The position numbers were made by a program, and so were the translations under genes. Below the pieces are notes generated by a model. It was not told the DNA's origin, ran no database searches, and saw only the letters and a program-made list of their open reading frames with translations. 64,000 nt of DNA, from the NCBI GenBank assembly GCA_963837265.1, contig CAWIMQ010000002.1, positions 372,001-436,000 of the forward strand, read 5' to 3'. Of the stretch, positions 24,341-32,389 are shown one piece after another (positions within the stretch are counted from its first letter, which is position 1; each line of letters starts with the position of its first letter). Origin of the DNA: DATBLE01 sp963837265 (GTDB lineage Bacteria > Actinomycetota > Thermoleophilia > Gaiellales > Gaiellaceae).

Positions 24341-25779
24341 CCGAGCTCGGTTGCGACGGCGGGCTCGTGCGCCTGTCGCCGAACGGTGGCGAGCGCGACG
24401 ACGGCGGCGGCGAACGCGATCCCGGCGGCCACGTGCAGCGCCGCCTGGAAGCCGTCGACGAACTGGGTCGGGTACGCCGGGCTCGCCGGAGGCGCGCTCA
24501 CGTACGAGCCGAGGATCGCGCCCATGATCGCGACGCCCAGCGAGCCGCCGACCTGGCGCATGCTGTTCAGCACTCCCGAGCCCACGCCCGCCTTGTCGAC
24601 CGCCACCGAGCCCATGGCGGCTGCGGTCGTCGGCGTCATCGCCATCGCCATGCCCGCGCCGCCGACGAGCAGCGCCGGGAGCAGGTTCCAGAACGTCGAG
24701 CCGCCGTCGAGGAGCGAGAAGAGCGCGAGCGAGGCGCTGACCAGCAGCATGCCCCCGCCCATCAACCAGCGGCTGCCGAGCCGGTCCGAGAGCCTCCCCG
24801 CCACCGGCGCGAAGAAGATGATGCAGAGCGTCATCGGCAGGAACGACGCCCCGGCCTGGACCGGCGAGTAGCCGAGGACTCCCTGGACGAAGAGCGAGAC
24901 GTAGAAGAAGACGCCGAACATCGACAGGGCGACGAGCAGCATCGTCAGGTTGGCGCCGGTAAAGGTCCGGTTCCGGAACAGCGAGAGGTCGAGCATCGGC
25001 AGCCGCTGCCGGTGCTCGAGCGCGACGAACGCGGCGAGGCCGACCGCGGCGACCGCGAAGAGCGAGAGGATCTCCGTGGAGGTCCAGCCCTTGTTGTTCG
25101 CCTCGATCAGCGCGTAGGTGAGGGCGAACAGGGCGACGCCGGAGCTGACCAGGCCCGGCAGGTCGAGCCGCTGCTCGTGGGAGGTGTCCTTCGATTCCCT
25201 GATCACGACCCGGGCGGCGGCGATCGCCGCCGCGCCGATCGGGACGTTGATGAAGAAGATCCAGCTCCAGTGCGCGTGCTCGGTGAGCAGGCCGCCCGTG
25301 ATCGGGCCGAGCGCGAGCGCGACCGCGGAGACGCCGACCCAGATGCCCATCGCCATGCCGCGCTGCTTCGGCGGGAAGGTCGTGGTGATGATCGACAGCG
25401 TCGCCGGGTTCATCATCGCCGCGCCGACCCCCTGCACCGCCCGGGCGGCGATCAGCATCTCGCCGGACGGGGCCAGCCCGCACGCCAGCGACGAGGCCGT
25501 GAACACCGCCAGGCCGGCGATGAAGATGCGCCGGCGACCGTAGCGGTCGGCGAGCTTGCCCCCGGTCAGCATCAGCACGGCGAACGTGAGGAAGTAGGCG
25601 TTCACCACCCACTCGAGCGACGAGACGCTGATCTTCAGGTCGTCCTGGATCGCCTTCAGGGCGACGTTCACGACCGTGTTGTCGAGCATGATCATGAACA
25701 GCCCGAACGCGACCGCGACGAGCGTCCACCACTTGCGATGCTCGTCGTCGAGGAAGCTGGCCACGATCCTCGCACGCAT
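24337..25779 (-). CDS. MFS multidrug efflux transporter, DHA2 (EmrB/QacA) type
   Basis: This 480-residue drug:H+ antiporter has about 14 helices. LDNTVVNVALKAIQDDL is the DHA motif D1. GGKLADRYGRRRIFIAG is motif A, RAVQGVGAAMMNPATLS is motif B, and ALGPITGGLL is motif C. A C-terminal fold repeat follows (GRLSDRLGSRW). ATG 25779 is directly preceded by a TetR-type inverted repeat. It forms an operon with the downstream tetR. The substrate is unknown. Confidence 0.92.
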   Translation of the reverse strand: MRARIVASFLDDEHRKWWTLVAVAFGLFMIMLDNTVVNVALKAIQDDLKISVSSLEWVVNAYFLTFAVLMLTGGKLADRYGRRRIFIAGLAVFTASSLACGLAPSGEMLIAARAVQGVGAAMMNPATLSIITTTFPPKQRGMAMGIWVGVSAVALALGPITGGLLTEHAHWSWIFFINVPIGAAAIAAARVVIRESKDTSHEQRLDLPGLVSSGVALFALTYALIEANNKGWTSTEILSLFAVAAVGLAAFVALEHRQRLPMLDLSLFRNRTFTGANLTMLLVALSMFGVFFYVSLFVQGVLGYSPVQAGASFLPMTLCIIFFAPVAGRLSDRLGSRWLMGGGMLLVSASLALFSLLDGGSTFWNLLPALLVGGAGMAMAMTPTTAAAMGSVAVDKAGVGSGVLNSMRQVGGSLGVAIMGAILGSYVSAPPASPAYPTQFVDGFQAALHVAAGIAFAAAVVALATVRRQAHEPAVATELG

Positions 25780-25780
25780 G

Positions 25781-25796
25781 GTTAGTGCAGGCTAAC
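25781..25796. promoter_or_regulatory. TetR-type operator
   Basis: GTTAG-N6-CTAAC (GTTAGTGCAGGCTAAC) lies one base upstream of the MFS ATG. Its 5-bp arms and TTAG/CTAA core are typical of TetR-family sites controlling efflux genes, so the encoded TetR protein is the likely ligand. Confidence 0.65.
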
Positions 25797-25814
25797 AGCG
25801 ATAGGGTTCCGCGC

Positions 25815-26638
25815 GTGACCGAGGTGGTGTGGGCTCCGGACGAGACCGTGCTTGGACACGCGAACGTCGTCCGGCTGATGCGCCGCCGCGGACTCTCCTC
25901 CTACCGGGCGCTCGTCGCGCCGGCGGCGGCCGAGTCCCGATCGTGAACTGCTCGGGGGGAACCGAGGTCGGCGCCTGCTTCCTCTCCTGCTCCGTCGCCG
26001 AGCCGATCAAGGAGTGCTCGCTCGGAGGGCCGGCGATCGGGATGGCGATGGACGTGCTCGACCCCGAGGGCCGCTCGCTGGTCGGGACGGGCGAGGTCGG
26101 CGAGCTCGTCTGCCGGAAGCCGTTCCCGGGGACGACCCGCGGGTTCTGGAGAGACCGGGAGCGCTACCTGGAGACGTACTGGCGACGCTACCCGGGCATC
26201 TGGACGCACGGCGACTGGGGTTCCGTGGACGAGGACGGGTACTGGTTCCTGCACGGCCGCTCCGACGACACGCTGAACATCGCGGGCAAGCGGATCGGGC
26301 CGGCCGAGATCGAGTCGGCCACGATCGCACACCCGGCCGTGGTCGAGGCGGCCGCGGTCGGCGTGCCGCACGAGGTGAAGGGCGAGGTCGCGTGGCTCCT
26401 CTGCGTACTCGCCTCCGGGGAATCGGCCGACGCCGACGAGCTCCGGCGTCTCGTCGCGGGCGACCTGGGGAAGGCGTTCGCGCCCGATCGGGTCCTGTTC
26501 GTCCCGGCGCTGCCGAAGACGCGCTCGGCGAAGATCGTTCGCTGTGCGGTTCGTGCGGCAGCGCTCGGGCAGGACCCGGGCGACATGTCGTCGGTCGAGA
26601 ACCCTGAAGCGCTCGAGAGGATCGCGGAGGCGCTCTGA
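25815..26638 (+). pseudogene. Acyl-CoA synthetase with large internal deletion
   Basis: The GTG at 25815 opens a frame (TEVVWAPDETVLGHANVVRLMRR) that matches the extreme N-terminus of AMP-forming acyl-CoA synthetases. About 35 residues later the similarity jumps, in another frame, to the C-terminal third: VNCSGGTEVGACFLS, TGEVGELVCRKPFPG, YWRRYPGIWTHGDWG, GRSDDTLNIAGKRIGPAEIES and LPKTRSAKIVRCAVR with the catalytic Lys. The central ~350 residues, including the phosphate-binding loop, are missing. The remnant cannot carry out adenylation in this form. It is unrelated in position to the intact acs at 36216-38171. Confidence 0.8.
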
Positions 26639-26641
26639 GGC

Positions 26642-27127
26642 GTGCGCGCGCGGGTGCCGATCCGGCGCGATGCCCCGCTCTACGCGGAAGGACTGCGCAC
26701 AGCGGTTCGGCAGAACTCGACCGCATACGGGTTCTCGATCATGGTGACCGCGTCGTTCGGCGTCCTCGCCGCCTTCGACCCTCACCTGCGCGTCTGGGAG
26801 TGTTTCCTCTTCGCGGTCGGCGCCGCCGCGGGCTTTCCGCTGGTGCTGGTCGCCGCGACCAAGGGTTTCCGCGAGCGGACGTTCGACGCCGACCGGCCCG
26901 AGGTGCTCGTCGTCGCCGCCCTGCTCAACGTGTCATCCGTCCTCGCCGGCGTCGGCACCGCGGCCCTCGTCGCCTGGCCGGGCTCCGGGGGCTGGTACGC
27001 GTGGCTCTTCGCCCCCGTGGCCGGGAGCGTCGTCTACCTGCTCGTCAACGGCTTCGAGTACACGGTCGCCGAGCAGGAGGAGGACCCAGATTGCGCACAG
27101 GCGAAAGAGCGCGGAAGCGCGGACTGA
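26642..27127 (+). CDS. Small membrane protein of unknown function
   Basis: This 161-residue protein has four hydrophobic segments: STAYGFSIMVTASFGVLAAF, ECFLFAVGAAAGFPLVLVA, EVLVVAALLNVSSVLAGVGTA and WYAWLFAPVAGSVVYLLVNG. It has a basic N-terminus and an acidic C-terminal tail (AEQEEDPDCAQ). GTG 26642 follows the acyl-CoA synthetase remnant by three bases. I do not recognise a family. It precedes nadE by 30 bases on the same strand, so it may share its transcript. Confidence 0.6.
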   Translation: MRARVPIRRDAPLYAEGLRTAVRQNSTAYGFSIMVTASFGVLAAFDPHLRVWECFLFAVGAAAGFPLVLVAATKGFRERTFDADRPEVLVVAALLNVSSVLAGVGTAALVAWPGSGGWYAWLFAPVAGSVVYLLVNGFEYTVAEQEEDPDCAQAKERGSAD

Positions 27128-27157
27128 TATGGTTTTCGACTGGAAGGCAAAAACCAG

Positions 27158-28912
27158 GTGAGGCTCGCGCTCGCGCAGATCAACACCGTTGTCGGCGACC
27201 TGGACGGAAACCGGGCGCTGATCCTCGCCCGCCTCGAGGAGGCGCGAGACGCCGGGGCCGACCTGGCGCTGTTCCCGGAGCTGGCCGTCACCGGCTATCC
27301 GGCGGAGGACCTGCTCCTCCGTCCGGCGTTCGTGCGCGAGGCCGCGCGGTCGCTGCGCGAGATCGCGGCCGCGAGCGACGGGATCACGGCGCTCGTCGGC
27401 TTCCCCAACTTCGACGGCGACCTCTTCAACGCATGCGCGGTGTGCGCCGGGGGCGAGGTACGGGCGGTCTACCGCAAGCGCTTCCTCCCGAACTACGGCG
27501 TCTTCGACGAGGAGCGGTACTTCGCGTCGGGGCGCGACCTCGTCCTGCTCCACCTGGGCGAGGAGCTCGTCGGGGTGACGATCTGCGAGGACATGTGGCA
27601 GCCGGGCCCACCGGCGACAGACCTCGCCCTCGCCGGCGCCCAGCTGCTCGTCAACCTCTCCGCCTCGCCCTTCCACGTCGGCAAGGACCGGAAGCGCGAG
27701 GAGATGTTCCAGCAGCGGGCGCGGGACACGTCGAGCTTCGTGGCGTTCGTGAACGCGGTCGGCGGGCAGGACGAGCTGGTCTTCGACGGTCACTCCTGCG
27801 TGCTCGACGACGAGGGCCAGGTGCTCGCGCGGGCGCCGGGATTCGAGGAGACATTGCTCGTCGTCGACGCCGACGCGACCGCCGTGATCGGCCGGCGGCT
27901 GCGGGACGTGCGCCGGCGGGCCCTCGCCCGCGAGCAGGAGGAGCCGCCCGCGGTCACCGTGGTGGAGGCAGGTGACACGGCGCCACGGGGTTCGGGTCGG
28001 CCTCGCGGCGCGGCCCGGGCGGCGGCCGGCGCGCCGTTACGAAGACCGGTCGCGCCGCTCGTCGACGACCTCGAGCAGATGCGGCTCGCCCTCGAGCTCG
28101 GGCTGCGCGACTACGTCGACAAGAACGGCTTCCGGGACGTCGTGGTCGGGATCTCCGGGGGAATCGACTCGGGGCTCACCGCGGCGCTCGCAGTCGAGGC
28201 GCTGGGCCCCGGCCGGGTGCACGGCGTGTCGATGCCGTCGCGGTTCTCGTCCGAGGCGACACGAACGGACGCGCACCTGCTGGCGGAGTCGCTTGCGATC
28301 GACTTCCGCGAGACGCCGATCGAGGCGATCGTGACCACGTTCGAGGAGGCGCTCGCGCCGTGCTTCGTCGACCGGCCACGCGACCTCACCGAGGAGAACA
28401 TCCAGGCGCGGGCCCGAGGCGTGTTGCTGATGGCCCTCTCGAACAAGTTCGGCTGGCTCGTCGTCGCGACCGGGAACAAGTCGGAGCTCTCGGTCGGGTA
28501 CGCGACCCTCTACGGCGACATGGCCGGCGGGTTCGCGCTGCTCAAGGACGTGTTCAAGACGGACGTGTTCCGGCTGGCACGGCGCCTGAACGAGCGCGCC
28601 GGCCGCGAGGTGATCCCCGGGTCGATCATCGAGCGCGCCCCGAGCGCAGAGCTGCGAGACGACCAGCGCGACGAGGACTCGCTCCCGCCCTACGTCGAGC
28701 TCGACCGGGTACTCGAGGCCTACGTCGAGCTCGACCGCTCCCGGGAGGAGCTGCTGGCCGACGGCTTCGACCCGGAGGTCGTCGACCGTGCCCTGGCGAT
28801 GATCGACCGGGCGGAGTACAAGCGGCGGCAGGCGCCACCCGGCGTGAAGCTGCGCCCGAAGGCGTTCGGTCGAGACCGGCGGACGCCGATCACGAACCGC
28901 TGGCACGGCTGA
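27158..28912 (+). CDS. nadE: Glutamine-dependent NAD+ synthetase
   Basis: This enzyme catalyses the last step of NAD synthesis, amidating deamido-NAD with glutamine-derived ammonia. The 584-residue protein combines an N-terminal nitrilase-type glutaminase domain with a C-terminal synthetase. The nitrilase domain carries catalytic Glu41 in FPELAVTGYP, Lys107 in YRKRFLPNYGVFDE and Cys143 in TICEDMW. The synthetase carries the P-loop SGGIDSG at 333-339 and TGNKSELSVGYATLYGD. Residues ~260-298 form a Gly/Ala/Arg-rich linker. It starts with GTG 27158. The length matches actinobacterial and other two-domain NadE. Confidence 0.95.
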   Translation: MRLALAQINTVVGDLDGNRALILARLEEARDAGADLALFPELAVTGYPAEDLLLRPAFVREAARSLREIAAASDGITALVGFPNFDGDLFNACAVCAGGEVRAVYRKRFLPNYGVFDEERYFASGRDLVLLHLGEELVGVTICEDMWQPGPPATDLALAGAQLLVNLSASPFHVGKDRKREEMFQQRARDTSSFVAFVNAVGGQDELVFDGHSCVLDDEGQVLARAPGFEETLLVVDADATAVIGRRLRDVRRRALAREQEEPPAVTVVEAGDTAPRGSGRPRGAARAAAGAPLRRPVAPLVDDLEQMRLALELGLRDYVDKNGFRDVVVGISGGIDSGLTAALAVEALGPGRVHGVSMPSRFSSEATRTDAHLLAESLAIDFRETPIEAIVTTFEEALAPCFVDRPRDLTEENIQARARGVLLMALSNKFGWLVVATGNKSELSVGYATLYGDMAGGFALLKDVFKTDVFRLARRLNERAGREVIPGSIIERAPSAELRDDQRDEDSLPPYVELDRVLEAYVELDRSREELLADGFDPEVVDRALAMIDRAEYKRRQAPPGVKLRPKAFGRDRRTPITNRWHG

Positions 28913-28999
28913 GAGCCCGCCGGCCGGGGAGTGGAGAAACCGTGGCGCTCCCGGCCCGCCTGCGCTACAGACGCGTACGAGGTTCGGTGGTACGCTCGC

Positions 29000-29039
29000 A
29001 GCGGGAGGCGGGTGGCCCGCTTCCCCACCCTGGGTGGGG
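29000..29039. terminator. Two adjacent hairpins after nadE
   Basis: AGCGGG/CCCGCT (29000-29005 with 29016-29021) is followed by CCCCACC-CTG-GGTGGGG (29023-29039). They sit between the converging nadE and mug-like genes and could end both transcripts. Neither has a strong T tract. Confidence 0.4.
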
Positions 29040-29050
29040 CGCGTGCCTGG

Positions 29051-29599
29051 TCAGGGGCCGGTGTCGGCCCGGTCCGGCCCCGGGGACGCGAGAGCGGAGA
29101 CGAGCTCGCGGAACGCGCGGAACCAGCGGAGGCGCTCCGCGTACGGCACGGCTGCGTTCGCGGGTGAGGTCGACGGCAGGACGTACAGCACCGTCCCGGC
29201 CAGCCGACGCTCCTGAAGACCGTGCGCCGGGCGCTCCCGGAACGCCCCTCGGTACGCCTCCTTGCCGACGAACCCGATCGCCAGCGGGCGCAATTCGCGG
29301 GCGATGCGCTCCAGCCGTCCAGCCGCGCCGGCGAAGTCCGCGCTGCGCAGGTCGCCCGAACCGGGCGTGGTCCGCGATGCCGCGTTCGTCAGCCCGATCC
29401 CGTGGCGGGGCGCCTCGAACTGCTGGTCGGGGCGAAGCAGCCGGGGCGTGAAGCCGGAACGGTGGAGCAGCCGCCAGAAGTCGTTCCGCGGGTTCGCGAA
29501 GTGCGCCGCGGCCGCGGCCGCGACCCGCCCCGGATTGATCCCGCAGAAGACAACGTCCAGGTTCGGGCCGAGAACATCCGGAACGGCACTCCTCGCCGT
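29051..29599 (-). CDS. Mismatch-specific (G:U/T) DNA glycosylase, Mug/uracil-DNA glycosylase family
   Basis: This protein of about 180 residues belongs to the Mug branch of the uracil-DNA glycosylase fold. The active-site block is LDVVFCGINPG. HFANPRNDFWRLLHRSGFTPRLL, GIGLTNAASRTTPGSGDL and the C-terminal VLPSTSPANAAV follow, all family-typical. It removes U or T opposite G. The start is unresolved: no ATG, GTG or TTG is in frame between the upstream stop and the homology. ACG 29599, with GGAGGG six to seven bases ahead, or GTT 29584 are the only candidates, so a start mutation or sequence error is possible. Confidence 0.8.
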   Translation of the reverse strand, partial: TARSAVPDVLGPNLDVVFCGINPGRVAAAAAAHFANPRNDFWRLLHRSGFTPRLLRPDQQFEAPRHGIGLTNAASRTTPGSGDLRSADFAGAAGRLERIARELRPLAIGFVGKEAYRGAFRERPAHGLQERRLAGTVLYVLPSTSPANAAVPYAERLRWFRAFRELVSALASPGPDRADTGP

Positions 29600-29622
29600 G
29601 CCTGATCCCTCCGACCGCGCGC

Positions 29623-29817
29623 CTACGCCGCTTCCGCCTCCGAGAGCTCGTTCGGGCCCACCAGGCCCTCCTCGAAGAGCTGCCGCAGCTGCTCGCCGAG
29701 CAGACCGCCGCTCGGGCGCTCGTGCTCCGAGTCCCGGATCACCGCCACGGTGGAGTCGCGATCGCCGTAGAGCCGCGCGTAGCACTCGGACTCGCTCAGG
29801 GGCCGGAGCCGCGTCAC
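29623..29817 (-). CDS. Small conserved-looking protein, unknown
   Basis: This is a 64-residue acidic cytoplasmic protein (VTRLRPLSESECYARLYG, TVAVIRDSEHERPSGGLLGEQLRQLFEEGL). GTG 29817 was chosen because the longer frame upstream is the shadow of the divergent osmC gene. It lies directly ahead of the mug-like gene and on the same strand, so the two may be co-transcribed. The coding call rests on composition and on its fit between neighbours. No family is recognised. Confidence 0.55.
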   Translation of the reverse strand: MTRLRPLSESECYARLYGDRDSTVAVIRDSEHERPSGGLLGEQLRQLFEEGLVGPNELSEAEAA

Positions 29818-29865
29818 GGTCGGAACGTAGCTGCCCGACCGGACGGAGACTGTACGTTTTCCCGC

Positions 29866-30258
29866 ATGCCGGAGCCGAGGGCGCGAGTCTTCCAGTTCGC
29901 CGTCACCCTCGACCGCATTGGGCGGGCGACGGCCGAGGAGGCAACGCTCGAGGTGCCCGGCAGCTGGAAGCCGGAGCACCTCGTCCTCGCCGGCCTGCTC
30001 GAATGCTCGCTGACGAGCCTCCGTTACCACGCCGGCCGGCTCGGCATCGCCGTCGAGGCACGGGGGGCCGCGCAGGGAACGGTCACGCGGCGCGAGGAAG
30101 ACGGCCGCTTCGCGTTCGTCGCGATCGACTGCCACTTCGACGTCCGGCTCGACCCGGCGCCTGCCGACGTACCCGGACTGCTCGCCAGGGCCGAGCGCGA
30201 CTGTTTCGTCGGCGCCTCGCTGACCGCGACGCCCCGGTACGCCTGGAGCGTGACGTGA
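29866..30258 (+). CDS. OsmC/Ohr-family protein
   Basis: This 130-residue OsmC-like protein probably acts as a thiol peroxidase or related redox enzyme. The two family cysteines are visible in LLECSLTSLRYHA and RDCFVGASL, and LEVPGSWKPEHLVLAG fits the Ohr/OsmC core. ATG 29866 gives a compact family-length protein. Its stop overlaps the epimerase GTG by four bases, beginning a coupled run of four genes (osmC, epimerase, csdL-like, glycosyltransferase-like). Confidence 0.82.
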   Translation: MPEPRARVFQFAVTLDRIGRATAEEATLEVPGSWKPEHLVLAGLLECSLTSLRYHAGRLGIAVEARGAAQGTVTRREEDGRFAFVAIDCHFDVRLDPAPADVPGLLARAERDCFVGASLTATPRYAWSVT

Positions 30259-31238
30259 GGCTCCTGCTGATCGGCGGTCCCCGGTTCCTCGGCCACGCGC
30301 TGATCGAGTCCGCGCTCGCCCGCGGCCACGAGGTGACGACGTTCAACCGCGGCCGGACGAATCCCGACCTCTTCCCCGCGGTGGAGAAGCTGCGCGGCGA
30401 CCGGGAATCCGATCTCTCCGCGCTCGAGGGTCGCACGTGGGACGCCGTCCTCGACACCTCCGGCTATGTCCCCCACGTCGTCCGGGCCTCCGCTGAGCTC
30501 CTGGCCGGCGCCGCCGGGCGGTACGCCTTCGTCTCGAGCATCTCCTGCTACGCCGACTACCGCGAGCCGCGCGTGGAGAGCGATCCTCCGGCCGATCTCG
30601 GCGACCGGCCCGACGACCGCCTCCTCGAGGACTACTCCAACTACGGCGCTCTGAAGGCCCGGTGCGAACGGGAGGTGGAGCGGGCCTTCGGCGACCGTGC
30701 GCTCGTGGTCAGGCCCGGCCTGATCGTCGGGCCGAACGACCCGAGCGACCGCTTCACCTACTGGCCGAGGCGCGTGCAACGCGGGGGACCGATCCTGGTA
30801 CCGCCCGACCAGCCCGTGCAGATGGTCGACGTGCGCGACCTCGCCGGCTGGATGGTCCGGCTGGTCGAAGACGGACGCAGCGGACCGTTCAACGCGACCT
30901 CGCCGCCGCACGCGCTCACGTTCGCCTCGATGCTCGAGGCCTGCGGCGCACGGGAGGTCGTCCGGGTCAGCGCGCGCTTCCTCGCCGAGCACGGCGTCGA
31001 GGGCTGGAGCGACCTGCCGTGCTGGCTCCCGCCCGGGGACGAGAGCTTCGCCGCTTTCCAGCTCGTCCCCGTCGACCGCGCGGTCGCCACCGGGTTGACC
31101 TTCCGGCCGCTCGCGGAGACGGCCCGCGACGTTCCCGAGTGGACGGGCAAGGCCGGCCTCTCGCCCGAGCGCGAGGCCGAGCTGCTCGACGCCTGGCAGG
31201 CAGCGCCGGGCGCCGTCGAGGCGCCGGGGGACGCATGA
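30255..31238 (+). CDS. NAD-dependent epimerase/dehydratase (atypical SDR)
   Basis: This 327-residue extended-type SDR protein has the nucleotide-binding motif LLLIGGPRFLGHALIE (GGxxFxG) at the N-terminus. VSSISCYADY supplies the Ser position, and YSNYGALKARCEREVE holds the YxxxK catalytic pair. VVRPGLIVGPNDPSDRF, MVDVRDLAGWMV and the C-terminal substrate domain follow. The GGPRFLG start is seen in the reductase/epimerase subgroup related to isoflavone reductase-like and CsdL-neighbour proteins. It starts with GTG 30255, and its stop overlaps the ATG of the aminotransferase V gene. The substrate is unknown. Confidence 0.85.
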   Translation: MRLLLIGGPRFLGHALIESALARGHEVTTFNRGRTNPDLFPAVEKLRGDRESDLSALEGRTWDAVLDTSGYVPHVVRASAELLAGAAGRYAFVSSISCYADYREPRVESDPPADLGDRPDDRLLEDYSNYGALKARCEREVERAFGDRALVVRPGLIVGPNDPSDRFTYWPRRVQRGGPILVPPDQPVQMVDVRDLAGWMVRLVEDGRSGPFNATSPPHALTFASMLEACGAREVVRVSARFLAEHGVEGWSDLPCWLPPGDESFAAFQLVPVDRAVATGLTFRPLAETARDVPEWTGKAGLSPEREAELLDAWQAAPGAVEAPGDA

Positions 31239-32389
31239 GGCTCGACGTCGCCGCCGTCCGCGCACGCTTCTCGGCGCTCGAGCGCGATCTCGTCTTCTTC
31301 GACGGCCCAGGCGGAACGCAGGTGCCGGACGAGGTGATCGACGCGATCGCCGGCTACCTCCGCGAGTCGAACGCGAACGTCAGCGGCCCGTACGAGACGA
31401 GCCGCAGGACCGAGCTGCTCTACGAGCGGGCACGCGACACCGCGGGCCGCTTCCTCGGCTGCTCACCGGACGAGGCTGTCTTCGGGGCGAACATGACGTC
31501 CCTCTGCTTCACCCTCTCCCGCACGGCGGGCCGGGAGTTCCGGGCCGGGGACGAGATCATCGTCACGCGGCTCGACCACGACGCGAACGTCGCACCGTGG
31601 CTCGAGCTGGCCCACGACCGTGACCTGACCGTCCGCTTCGTCGACGTCCACGACGACACGACCCTCGATCTCGACGATCTGCAGCGCCAGCTGTCGGAGC
31701 GGACACGCATCGTCGCCTACCCGGTCGCCTCGAACGCGGTCGGGACGCTGACCGACGTGAGCCGGATCGCCCAGCTCGCGCACGAGGCAGGGGCGCTCGC
31801 CTGGGCCGACGCGGTGCACTACGCGCCACACGGCCCGATCGACGTCGCGGCATTGGGAGTCGACGTGCTGGTCTGCTCGCCCTACAAGTTCTTCGGCCCC
31901 CACCTCGGGGTCGCGTTCGGGCGCCGCGAGCTGCTCGAGTCGTGGCGGCCGTACAAGGTGCGCCCGGCGCCGGACGTACCCGTCGGCCACCGTTTCGAGA
32001 CGGGTACGCAGCCGTTCGAGCTCCTGGCGGGTTTCGTCGCGGCCGTCGAGTACCTCGACAGCATCGGCTGGGAGGCGATCCGGGCACACGAGCGTGCGCT
32101 CGGGCAGCGGTTCCTCGACGGGCTGCCGGCCCACTGCCGTCTCTGCGGCGTGAACAGCATGGACGGGCGCGTTCCGACTTTCGCCTTCAATGTCGACGGG
32201 CTGACGCCGGGCAAGGTGGCGAGCCGGCTCGGCGAGCGCGGGCTCGCGGTGTGGCACGGGAACTACTACGCGCTGGAGGTGATGAGGCGGCTCGGGCTGG
32301 AGAACGGAGCCGTGCGCGCGGGGATCGTCCACTACAACACCGCGGACGAGGTCGATCGCCTCCTCGCCGAGCTCGCTGCGCTCGCGTGA
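31235..32389 (+). CDS. Cysteine desulfurase-like PLP enzyme (class V aminotransferase)
   Basis: This 384-residue fold-type I PLP enzyme resembles the SufS-like cysteine desulfurase family. FDGPGGTQVPDEVIDAI is the N-terminal signature. TRLDHDANVAPWLEL carries the His that stacks on PLP, WADAVHYAPHGPIDV holds the PLP-ring Asp, and VCSPYKFFGPHLGVAFGR contains the Schiff-base Lys. The mobile catalytic-Cys loop typical of SufS is not obvious, so true desulfurase activity is unsure. It overlaps both neighbours by ATGA/GTGA junctions. Confidence 0.85.
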   Translation: MRLDVAAVRARFSALERDLVFFDGPGGTQVPDEVIDAIAGYLRESNANVSGPYETSRRTELLYERARDTAGRFLGCSPDEAVFGANMTSLCFTLSRTAGREFRAGDEIIVTRLDHDANVAPWLELAHDRDLTVRFVDVHDDTTLDLDDLQRQLSERTRIVAYPVASNAVGTLTDVSRIAQLAHEAGALAWADAVHYAPHGPIDVAALGVDVLVCSPYKFFGPHLGVAFGRRELLESWRPYKVRPAPDVPVGHRFETGTQPFELLAGFVAAVEYLDSIGWEAIRAHERALGQRFLDGLPAHCRLCGVNSMDGRVPTFAFNVDGLTPGKVASRLGERGLAVWHGNYYALEVMRRLGLENGAVRAGIVHYNTADEVDRLLAELAALA

